From Desulfobacteraceae bacterium (lineage in GTDB: Bacteria > Desulfobacterota > DSM-4660 > Desulfatiglandales > HGW-15), in assembly GCA_003819975.1 (NCBI GenBank), contig RPPU01000037.1:1-14643 (forward strand): 14,643 nucleotides of DNA, read 5' to 3'. Within the stretch, counting starts at the first letter, position 1, and every line of letters starts with the position of its first letter. Under the pieces are notes generated by a model. That model was given only the letters and a program-made list of their open reading frames with translations. It made no database searches and was not told where the DNA came from. Positions 7,175 through 14,340 of the stretch are shown one piece after another. Both the position numbers and the translations under genes were made by a program.

Positions 7175-7207
7175 AAAAGGGTGCTGAAGGATAGGTAAGG
7201 TTGACGG
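7175..7207 (+). repeat. Direct repeat copy B (33 bp)
   Basis: This is the partner of 2772-2804: a 33-base match with three mismatches and a 21-base exact block. It lies 54 bases upstream of the STAND/BTAD gene, and its TTGACG (7201-7206) coincides with that gene's candidate -35 box. Confidence 0.7.
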
Positions 7208-7230
7208 TATTGGGATATTTCATCTATTTT
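7201..7230 (+). promoter_or_regulatory. Candidate sigma-70 promoter of the first STAND/BTAD regulator
   Basis: TTGACG (7201-7206) is followed 18 bases later by TATTTT (7225-7230). Transcription would start near 7237, leaving a leader of about 25 bases that opens with the hairpin 7238-7252. Confidence 0.5.
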
Positions 7231-7237
7231 TTGAGCC

Positions 7238-7252
7238 GTATTTTAAAAATAC
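7238..7252 (+). promoter_or_regulatory. Perfect AT inverted repeat just before a start codon
   Basis: GTATTTT-A-AAAATAC ends 9 bases before the ATG at 7262, in place of a Shine-Dalgarno sequence. It may be an autoregulatory operator at the transcription start or a weak 5' hairpin. Confidence 0.45.
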
Positions 7253-7261
7253 ATCAAAAAT

Positions 7262-10200
7262 ATGAAAAATATAGAAAATAATCATCGAATCAATAAGATC
7301 ATGAAGCCGGTTCTTCCGGAGGTTGTCAAGCGGGAGCGGTTATTCGATTTGTTGGATCAACAAGAGCCATATGGCGTGACCTGGATTACGGGTCCGGCCG
7401 GTTCGGGAAAAAGTACTTTGATTGCGGATTATCTTCAGAAAAGAGACAAACCGCATCTTTGGTATCGCCTGGATGACGGCGATAACGATCTTTTCTCTTT
7501 TTTTCATTATCTGAGCCAGGCTCTCGGAAACATCGGCACCAGGAAAAAAAACGTGCCGGTTCCTTTCCTGACCACGGAATACAAAACTCGAGTCATCGAG
7601 TTTTCAAAGCGCTTTTTCGACTATTTGGCGCAATCCCTGAAATCGCCGTTTATTGTGGTTTTTGACAATTATTACGCAGAATCGTTTGAATCGATTTTTC
7701 AAGACGTTTTTAGAGAAGGTGTTTTACGCCTTATCCCCGGAATCCAGGTGATCCTTATTAGTCGCGAAGCGCCGTCCAACGGTTTTGCCGGACTGATTGC
7801 AAGCAATCGCTTACGGGTGGTCGGCAATCAGGACCTTGCTTTCACCGAGCAGGAAACCGAAGCCCTTATTCAAAATGAAACCGGGGAAACCTTTTCCCAA
7901 GAAATCACCCGGCAGATTTTTGAAACCACAAAAGGATGGGCGGCCGGGTTGCGCCTGATCTTAATCGGCATTACCGGACATAAAGGGTTGCCCGATTCGA
8001 TCGCGGAAATCACCCTGGATAATATTTTCGACTACTTTGATTCCGAGTTGTTTCAACTGCTGAGCCCCCAAACCCGTTCCATGTTGGTTAAGAGCGCGCT
8101 ATGGCCCCGAATGCCCCTGACGATTCTAACGTCATTCATGAGTCCCATCGATATCGGCAGCCTCCTGAACCAATTGGCCGAGAATCATTTTTTTATTGAA
8201 CGTTACGGCGCCGGCTCCGGCACGGTTTATCAATACCATCCCCTGTTCCATGAGTTTCTGAAATCCCGCGTCCCGGATTATTTGGATCCGAAAGAGAAGC
8301 AAGCAATCCAAATTCAGGGCGCTTCCGCATTTGAACGGCTCGGCTGGGCGGAAGAAGCATTGGAGCTTTTTCTGCAAGCCGGTTTATATGCCGATTATAT
8401 CCGGGTCCTTTTAAAGGACTCTCCGACTTTGATCCGACAGATTCGCTACCAAACACTGAGAAAACGGATTCTGTCGTTGCCCGACTCTGTGCGCCTGTCC
8501 AATGCTTGGCTCAATTATTGGGCCGGGATCAGCTACCGATTTTATTCGTTGGCGGAATCCCGAAAATATTACGAGCTTGCATTCGAACAGTTTAAAAAAA
8601 CCGACGATTGGAACGGTACTCTGTTGGCCTGGTCCGGGATCGTGGATATGATCACTTATGAATTTAACCGGCTTTCGGATTTGGATCCTTATCTGGATTG
8701 GTTCAAGCGGCATGTCAAAAAGAACCATTGTTTTGATTCCCGGGAAACCGAAGCCCGGGTTTCCGGAAGCCTTTTGTGCGTTTTATTTTGCCGAGAACCG
8801 CAAAACCGGGATATGGGTTTTTGGAGAAAAAGGGCCCTAAACTCCGCCGCCTGTGAGGATATTACCGTTAAAATCTCGACCTATATTTGGTCGATCATTC
8901 CTTTGCTTTTTACCTGTCCGGATAAGCACATTCCCCGGTTGCGCGATAAGCTGAACGTTTTAACGGAAAATCACGAATCGCGCCTGATCCGTCTGGCCAA
9001 TCTGTGGCTCAGGGCCTATTCGTTTTTCATGATCGATTCGGCGCCGGCCGAGGCGATCGAGATCGCTTCGGCCGGCCTGGATCTGGCCGAGCAGATTCAG
9101 GTGCCGCTTTACAACGGGTCGTTCTTCGTAACCGGAGTCATGGCTTCGTTGACCATGCATGATTCCCGAACCGCCGATCACTTTTTAAAAAAACTAAAGG
9201 ATCGACTGGAACCGGATCAATATTACTTCATGGGCCTGTATCATTACTTAAAAAGTGTCCGTCATTTCAATACGGCGGAATACGAGTCGGCCATCCGTCA
9301 CGGGGAAACCGCGGCGCAAATCATCCAAAACACGGGGCATGTCTTGCTGAGGATCATGGCGGTCCTGCAAGTGCGGCAGGCCGAATTTTTTCTGCGGCCG
9401 CGGCTGAAATGCATCGGAGAAGTCGAGCGGCTGATACATGCGGCCGAAAAGCAGGGAAGTCCGATCATCGCGCATTCCGCGCGTTTGACAAAAGCATTTA
9501 TGTTGCTCCACCTGGGACGGGAGACAAAAGGCCTGCAGGAATTAAAAACCGCGTTGACCATGGGTCAAAAACGGGGTTTTATCCGGTTCGTCTGGAGCTG
9601 GCCGTATCCGATCATTGAAAAACTATGCGCGGTGGCCTTGGAACACGGTTTAAATCCGCGGTTCATCCGCCAATTGATCCGCTCTTATGATTTATATCCG
9701 GCTAGGCCCGAAAACGTGCTGAAAAATTGGGACTGGCCGGTTCAAATCGAGACATTGGGCGGATTTCGAATGCGGGTCGCGGGCCGGAAAACGGATTCCG
9801 GCGTCAAGACAAAGGCCAAACCGCTGGAGTTGCTGGAGTTGCTGATTGCGCTGGGGCCGAAACCGGTCGCCATGGACAAGATCATGGATTATCTTTGGCC
9901 GGATAAAGACGGCGATTTGGCGCATGCCAGCCTTAAAACGACCCTGAATCGATTAAGGAATTTGTTAGGGGCGAAGGAGCTTGTCCTGCTCAATGACAAT
10001 AAAATTTTCCTCAACTATCAGATCTGCTTTGTCGATCTGGAGATGTTTGAGCGGACGATTCAGAGAGCTTATCGGGAGAACGGTCCGGAGCGCGATGCCT
10101 GGCTGGAAAGAGCCGTCGCGCTGTACCAGGGAGGGTTCTTGGCCGGCGGGTCCGAAAAGCCCTGGATTACAGCGAAACGCGAAGAGGTCAAGGAGAAGTA

Positions 10201-10459
10201 TCTTTCCGCGATCACGGAACTGGGCATCCATTACGAGTGCGGGCATCAAACAGAGCGGGCGGTTGCCTGTTACGAACAGGGTCTCGAAAGGGAACCCGGG
10301 GAAGAGATTCTATACCAGCATCTGATGAGCATCTGCGCCAAGCGCGGGGAAAAAGACAAAGTTGTGAAATGGCAGCAACGCTGCCGCACCGAGCTTCAGG
10401 ACCGATATGCCGTAAAGCCCTCCCGCGCGATCCAAGTCATCCGCGAGCGGTTCGGCTGA
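7262..10459 (+). CDS. Giant STAND ATPase regulator with C-terminal winged helix and BTAD (MalT/SARP hybrid)
   Basis: This 1065-residue protein is a cytoplasmic signal-responsive transcription regulator. The N-terminus is a MalT-like STAND ATPase: Walker A GPAGSGKST (44-52), Walker B FIVVFDNYY (130-138, Asp135), the sensor strand ILISRE (164-169), and the MalT-type GWAAGL (225-230). Residues about 350-820 are helical, probably TPR-like, and would be the ligand or partner sensor. Residues about 827-915 are an OmpR/SARP winged helix, seen as an IETLGGFRM strand, then a helix containing LLIALGPKPV, LWPD and TLNRLRNLLG. Residues about 930-1062 are a BTAD helical domain (LYQGGFLAGG, EKYLSAITELG, YEQGLEREPGEE). 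The domain order is the reverse of AfsR-type SARPs, where winged helix and BTAD come first. MalT itself ends in a LuxR helix-turn-helix instead. No Shine-Dalgarno is visible before 7262. A downstream ATG at 7301 also lacks one and would begin MKPVLPEVVKRERLF, which aligns with the paralog. It is a paralog of the gene at 10907-14149, which converges on it. Confidence 0.9.
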   Translation: MKNIENNHRINKIMKPVLPEVVKRERLFDLLDQQEPYGVTWITGPAGSGKSTLIADYLQKRDKPHLWYRLDDGDNDLFSFFHYLSQALGNIGTRKKNVPVPFLTTEYKTRVIEFSKRFFDYLAQSLKSPFIVVFDNYYAESFESIFQDVFREGVLRLIPGIQVILISREAPSNGFAGLIASNRLRVVGNQDLAFTEQETEALIQNETGETFSQEITRQIFETTKGWAAGLRLILIGITGHKGLPDSIAEITLDNIFDYFDSELFQLLSPQTRSMLVKSALWPRMPLTILTSFMSPIDIGSLLNQLAENHFFIERYGAGSGTVYQYHPLFHEFLKSRVPDYLDPKEKQAIQIQGASAFERLGWAEEALELFLQAGLYADYIRVLLKDSPTLIRQIRYQTLRKRILSLPDSVRLSNAWLNYWAGISYRFYSLAESRKYYELAFEQFKKTDDWNGTLLAWSGIVDMITYEFNRLSDLDPYLDWFKRHVKKNHCFDSRETEARVSGSLLCVLFCREPQNRDMGFWRKRALNSAACEDITVKISTYIWSIIPLLFTCPDKHIPRLRDKLNVLTENHESRLIRLANLWLRAYSFFMIDSAPAEAIEIASAGLDLAEQIQVPLYNGSFFVTGVMASLTMHDSRTADHFLKKLKDRLEPDQYYFMGLYHYLKSVRHFNTAEYESAIRHGETAAQIIQNTGHVLLRIMAVLQVRQAEFFLRPRLKCIGEVERLIHAAEKQGSPIIAHSARLTKAFMLLHLGRETKGLQELKTALTMGQKRGFIRFVWSWPYPIIEKLCAVALEHGLNPRFIRQLIRSYDLYPARPENVLKNWDWPVQIETLGGFRMRVAGRKTDSGVKTKAKPLELLELLIALGPKPVAMDKIMDYLWPDKDGDLAHASLKTTLNRLRNLLGAKELVLLNDNKIFLNYQICFVDLEMFERTIQRAYRENGPERDAWLERAVALYQGGFLAGGSEKPWITAKREEVKEKYLSAITELGIHYECGHQTERAVACYEQGLEREPGEEILYQHLMSICAKRGEKDKVVKWQQRCRTELQDRYAVKPSRAIQVIRERFG

Positions 10460-10579
10460 TCCCATCAGGCATCAGAGGCGATCATTAACATCAAATGAAT
10501 TTTTTGAACTCGTCTTTTATTGGTCGACGTTGATTTGATATTCCAAATGCGATTTTACAAGTATGAAAAGGAGATGAAG

Positions 10580-10910
10580 ATGCAACTTTCGAAATTTTTG
10601 AATGTTTTGGTTTTATGTTGACGGTCTTTGCGAATATTTCCTTTGCGGCGGGCGACCTGAAGCTGAAATTAATGGATGCCGTAAAAGCGGGAAATGTAGC
10701 GGAAGTTAAGACACTGTTGGAGAAAGGCGCGGATGTAAATGCCAAAGATAATCAAGGCATGACCGCGTTGACGCTGGCGGCGGCTAACGGTGACACGGAA
10801 ATCGTGAAAATGTTATTGGAGAAGCGTATATAGATTTGAATACGAAAGATAGAAATGGCCCAACCACGGCGATGTTTTTCAATGAAGTTTTGTCAGGGTC
10901 GCGGAGTTAG
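10580..10910 (+). pseudogene. Broken secreted ankyrin-repeat gene
   Basis: AAGGAG (10568-10573) and ATG at 10580 start a frame reading MQLSKFLNVLVLC-stop. In the -1 frame it continues as MLTVFANISFAAGD, and joining the two restores an ordinary signal peptide ending in AFA-like SFAAGD. The main open part (10615-10833) then encodes a full ankyrin repeat (LMDAVKAGNVAEVKTLLEKG, ADVNAKDNQGMTALTLAAAN) and the start of another. At 10825-10832 a second frame change occurs: the repeat would continue GADLNTKDRNG, and DLNTKDRNGPTTAMFF is indeed read in the next frame (10833-10910). That frame stops in TAG at 10908, overlapping the stop of the convergent regulator. The ankyrin consensus breaks off after AMFF, so the gene is both frameshifted twice and cut at its 3' end. 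Each frameshift looks like a single-base loss. Sequencing error is possible but would need to occur twice. Confidence 0.8.
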
Positions 10911-13900
10911 GTATCCGATTTTTCGGGCGGTTTTTTCCGGGATGGGTCGGCGTTGGACAGGCGGCGATACAGGCTTTGCATCTCTTCCGAAGGGAGCAAG
11001 CCCAGGACGGTTTGCAGGGTTTTTTTACAGCGGAGATAGGTTTTCAGGGCATCCGCGTTTTTCTTCAGTTTCAACTCCAGACCCATCAACCGACCATACA
11101 GGGCTTCTTCGGCCGGTTCGAAAATCAGGGCTTGCTTATAGATCTCCAGGGCACGGTCGGGTTTATGCCGGGATTCATATGCGGCGCCCAATTCCATGAC
11201 TGCCGACAGATAGGCGGTCTTCAACTCTTCCTGTTTTTCAATGATCCAACTTCTTTCGGGCTCGTTTTCGAGAAAGCGGCCTTTATAAACCGTAACGGCT
11301 TTTTCCAGCAGCGGCAACCGGCCGCCGGGATCGGAAGTTCCGGCTTGCGCGAGCAGATGTTCGAACAAACGGACATCCGAATCGTAATAGCGCGGATCCA
11401 AGTCGATTTCACGATTCCGCAAGCGGATGGCTTCTTTCGATTCCAGCAGGGTCCGCAGCCGGTTCAGGGTCGAAGAAAATACGCTCGCGGCCCGGGCGGC
11501 GTTCTGGTCCGGCCAAAGGATTGTTTTGATTTTTTCAATCGATACGGGTTCCGGGCCCAAAGCAATCAGGAGTTTCAGCATTTCAAGCTGAACGACTTTG
11601 GCCTTTTTGCGGGATTCCAGAGCGCGGCCGTTGATTATTAACCGGAACTGGCCCAGGGTTTCGATTTCAATCGGTTGACGGGCGTCATTCCGATCCGTTC
11701 GTGATGCAACCGAGGAAAGCCCATACGACTGCAGGATGCGACGGACAAAATGAGGTTGAATGTCATTTTCCAATGCCGAAACGCAGATATGGGTCAGAAT
11801 CTCACGGTTCCACCACCAAATGAAACGAATCAAATCATGCTGTTTCCCGAATGTCAATGCCCGGCGCAGGCAATGTAAGCCGTGATTTTTACGGCCTTGA
11901 CGCAGCAATAGGTCGGCCCGGAATAACTCGGCTTGATATTCAAGAACCGGGCTTCCGTATTTTTTGGCCTGTTTTCGGGCTAAAGCCACACACCGGCCGG
12001 CTTCGGCAAACATTTTGGATGCGATCAAAACGCCGGCAAAACCCAGCCGGCTTCGGATTTGACCCAAGATGAAGCCGGAATGGCCGGCAGCCTCTTGTGA
12101 ACGTTGTCCGATTTCGAGGGCCGCTTCCATTTCCCCTTTTTCCAAATGGTACAAGGTTTTCATATGATAATACAAGCTGACCACTTCATATCTTTTATGA
12201 TGCTTCAGGCTGTTTTCAAAAAAGGCGAGATAACGTTGTGCTTCCGAATATTCCCCCAGCATCAAGGAGGAAATGACACCCACGGCAAAAACATATTCAT
12301 CCAAAAAGTGGATGTCCGCTTTTTGAGTTAAAAAGACGGTCCCGGCAACGGTTTCTTTGACTTGTTCCGCCGGGAGGTCCCTCCAAAAAAAGGAAAGGAC
12401 TTCCATGTAAGCCGCCCAGCATTTGAAAAAGTCCGAGCCTTGTTGCTCGGCCCGGTGATTCAATTCGGTTCTAATCAATTCAATTCTATCGCGGTGGGTT
12501 TGTTTGTACAACCAGATCATAATAACCGTGAAACGAATGAGAACCGGCAGGAAAGGGTCGGTGCTTTTGTCGGATAAAGACAGAACCCTTTCGATCCAGG
12601 GTTCCAAATCGGGGTGCTGCGGTCTGCGAACCAACAGGGCCATTAAAGCACTGCATAAAAAATAGGCCTCGATTTCGGGGGAAGGAAAGGAATCCTTGAT
12701 TCGGATGTTTTGGTCAAACCATTTCAGGAAAAGGTCGTGCTCCCTGAAGCCGTGCCACCCCATATTGACGGCATCCACCGCGCCGGACCAGGAAATCAGC
12801 ATGCCTTCCCGGCTGTGGATTTTTTTGAATTGATTAAAAGCCAGGTGAAAATGTTTTTTCGACTTCAGAGGGTTTTCGAATTTATAACCGAACCCGAGCC
12901 AGTAATTCAACCACGGATTGCGGCATATGGTCGGTTCCGGAAGCAGTTCGATCCATTCGGCAACGCTTTTATAGCGGCTCCGGCGGATCATGTCTCCGGA
13001 ATGGGTCATGATGATGTCGACCATTGCGCGAAATTGACGGGCTTGACGGTAAAGAACCATCGCTTCGTCGATTAAACCGCGTTCTTTGAACAGAGCAGCG
13101 GCTCGTGATTGAAGGTTTTCAATTTCCCTTTGGGGCAGGATTTTATGGGTCTGCGCCAGCAGAAAATCGCGAAACAAAGGGTGGAATTGATAAGTAACCG
13201 GTGCAGTCCCATAGCGTTCAATGAAATAATGATGCTTAAAAAGACCGTTCAACAGCTGGCCGGCTTGTGCATGGCAGGTGAGCTCCGAGGCGATTTCCGG
13301 TACAATGCGGGGCAAGAGAGCCGTTTTCAACAATAAATCCCGCACCTCCGCTTCCGACCGGTCGAACAACTCGGCGGCGAAATAATCGTAAATCCGCGTC
13401 AGCGGTATTTCTTTGATCCGGGGAAATTCCTCTTTCAACACAAACAAGCCCTTGGCGATCAGGACCAGTCCGGTGACCCAGCCGCCGGTTTTGGCATGGA
13501 TCTCGGAAATGAATTCCTTGGGCCAGGACTTGTTCGTCTCCCGGCGGATCAGGGACCCGGTTTCATCCAGGGTAAAAGCGAGGTCTTCGGGATTGTCCAT
13601 GAGGCGCAATTGGTTGTTGGCCAGTAACGTGGAAAATGTTTTCGGGGGGTCTTCGCGGCTGATCACGATGATCCGGATCCCGGGCGTCAATCTTTGAATC
13701 CCTTCTTTCAGCAGGCCGTGGAAAAGAGATTCCCGATTCAAGACCTGGTAATTATCCAATACAAGATAAAAAGAAGTATCAATCCGACGGCAGAAGGCTT
13801 CAAAAAAGCGACGGGCAAATTCAAGGGGACGCATGCCGAAGGTCATAACGATCGGCGGGGTTTTTCTTTTTGATTTTATGCGGATTCGCTGCAGGGCCCG

Positions 13901-14149
13901 GTCGAGGTTGGAATAAAACACGGAAAAGTCGTTGTCCTGCTCGTTCAGCCGGTACCAGATATGGTCCAGCTTGTGGGTTTGCAGAAAATCGGCCACCAGG
14001 GTCGTTTTGCCGGATCCGGCCGGACCGGTCAGCCAGGAAACGGAATAATGCCGACCGTGATTCAATAACTTATAAAGCCTGGGTCGGCGAATGATATTCG
14101 GCAGAAACGGCGATGTAGTCTTATTTGCCTTCGGTTTCTTTGGCGGCAT
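10907..14149 (-). CDS. Second giant STAND ATPase regulator with C-terminal winged helix and BTAD
   Basis: This 1080-residue paralog of the gene at 7262 has the same architecture: Walker A GPAGSGKTT (42-50), Walker B FYLVLDNYQ (127-135, Asp132), sensor strand IVISRE (161-166), a helical sensor middle, a winged helix from about residue 825 (IEIETLGQFRL, LLIALGPEPV, LWPD, TLNRLRTLL) and a BTAD domain to the C-terminus. The middle shares WLNYW, LAF-QFKK and WSG-VD patterns with its paralog, so the two descend from one gene but are well diverged. The C-terminal tail (about 1065-1080) is basic and low in complexity. GGAGG (14169-14173) lies 19 bases before the ATG with an inverted repeat between. 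It is divergent from the adhesin-like gene at 14341, sharing a 191-bp control region, which makes that gene a likely target. The inducer is unknown. Confidence 0.9.
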   Translation of the reverse strand: MPPKKPKANKTTSPFLPNIIRRPRLYKLLNHGRHYSVSWLTGPAGSGKTTLVADFLQTHKLDHIWYRLNEQDNDFSVFYSNLDRALQRIRIKSKRKTPPIVMTFGMRPLEFARRFFEAFCRRIDTSFYLVLDNYQVLNRESLFHGLLKEGIQRLTPGIRIIVISREDPPKTFSTLLANNQLRLMDNPEDLAFTLDETGSLIRRETNKSWPKEFISEIHAKTGGWVTGLVLIAKGLFVLKEEFPRIKEIPLTRIYDYFAAELFDRSEAEVRDLLLKTALLPRIVPEIASELTCHAQAGQLLNGLFKHHYFIERYGTAPVTYQFHPLFRDFLLAQTHKILPQREIENLQSRAAALFKERGLIDEAMVLYRQARQFRAMVDIIMTHSGDMIRRSRYKSVAEWIELLPEPTICRNPWLNYWLGFGYKFENPLKSKKHFHLAFNQFKKIHSREGMLISWSGAVDAVNMGWHGFREHDLFLKWFDQNIRIKDSFPSPEIEAYFLCSALMALLVRRPQHPDLEPWIERVLSLSDKSTDPFLPVLIRFTVIMIWLYKQTHRDRIELIRTELNHRAEQQGSDFFKCWAAYMEVLSFFWRDLPAEQVKETVAGTVFLTQKADIHFLDEYVFAVGVISSLMLGEYSEAQRYLAFFENSLKHHKRYEVVSLYYHMKTLYHLEKGEMEAALEIGQRSQEAAGHSGFILGQIRSRLGFAGVLIASKMFAEAGRCVALARKQAKKYGSPVLEYQAELFRADLLLRQGRKNHGLHCLRRALTFGKQHDLIRFIWWWNREILTHICVSALENDIQPHFVRRILQSYGLSSVASRTDRNDARQPIEIETLGQFRLIINGRALESRKKAKVVQLEMLKLLIALGPEPVSIEKIKTILWPDQNAARAASVFSSTLNRLRTLLESKEAIRLRNREIDLDPRYYDSDVRLFEHLLAQAGTSDPGGRLPLLEKAVTVYKGRFLENEPERSWIIEKQEELKTAYLSAVMELGAAYESRHKPDRALEIYKQALIFEPAEEALYGRLMGLELKLKKNADALKTYLRCKKTLQTVLGLLPSEEMQSLYRRLSNADPSRKKPPEKSDT

Positions 14150-14158
14150 GAATTTCTA

Positions 14159-14169
14159 GGTTTAAAACC
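14159..14169 (-). promoter_or_regulatory. Small inverted repeat between Shine-Dalgarno and start of second regulator
   Basis: GGTTT-T-AAACC on the mRNA adjoins the GGAGG at 14169-14173 and lies between it and the ATG, which is 19 bases away. A fold here could change the effective spacing or hide the site. Confidence 0.3.
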
Positions 14170-14187
14170 CTCCAACCTGTATTTATC

Positions 14188-14218
14188 CCGAATATTTTCT
14201 GCTTTTCCGGATATTTTC
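14188..14218 (-). repeat. Two 12-base direct repeats, 19-base period
   Basis: On the minus strand the copies read GAAAATATCCGG and GAAAATATTCGG, 11 of 12 identical. They lie 39-69 bases upstream of the second regulator's start, where its own promoter should be. They are a possible autoregulatory site. Confidence 0.4.
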
Positions 14219-14257
14219 GCCAAACCCATAGATCTTTTTATGAAGCGTCATCATGGT

Positions 14258-14299
14258 TTTGTAACCTATTTGTGACCTGAAACATGAATAATTTATAAG
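14258..14299 (+). promoter_or_regulatory. SARP-like direct repeat and promoter of the adhesin-like gene
   Basis: TTTGTAACCTA (14258-14268) is followed at once by TTTGTGACCTG (14269-14279): two 11-base units identical at 9 positions. The core TTGTAA-N5-TTGTGA matches the arrangement at 95-111. TTGTGA (14270-14275) and TATAAG (14294-14299) are spaced by 18 bases and could be the -35 and -10. Known SARP operators are direct repeats with this period placed beside the -10. Confidence 0.5.
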
Positions 14300-14340
14300 T
14301 TTTATGAATCAATATCAAGGACAAAAGGAGGGGATTAAAA

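Larger units (their letters stand above)
6804..7261. other. Divergent regulatory region between the AraC and STAND/BTAD genes
   Basis: This 458-bp stretch holds no supported gene. It contains several dyad elements, described separately: 6808-6824, 6844-6859, 7032-7048 and 7238-7252. A 10-base palindrome, AACCGCGGTT, is at 6836-6845, and copy B of the direct repeat is at 7175-7207. The density of symmetric sites fits a control region shared by two regulator genes. A 26-codon frame (7118-7198) ends inside copy B but has no ribosome binding site. Confidence 0.55.
14150..14340. other. Divergent control region between second STAND/BTAD gene and adhesin gene
   Basis: No gene is visible. The 191 bases contain, from left to right, the inverted repeat 14159-14169 and distant Shine-Dalgarno of the minus-strand gene, a near-identical 12-base direct repeat with 19-base period (CCGAATATTTTC 14188-14199, CCGGATATTTTC 14207-14218), the 11-bp-period repeat 14258-14279, and the Shine-Dalgarno AAAGGAGG (14324-14331). 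Confidence 0.6.

Noticed and set aside
10604..10625. Programmed -1 frameshift in the ankyrin gene
   Set aside because: No convincing slippery heptamer or downstream structure was seen, and a second frame change plus 3' truncation favour decay.
10976..11641. 221-codon frame opposite the BTAD region of the second regulator
   Set aside because: This is a shadow frame; the minus-strand protein has clear family motifs throughout.
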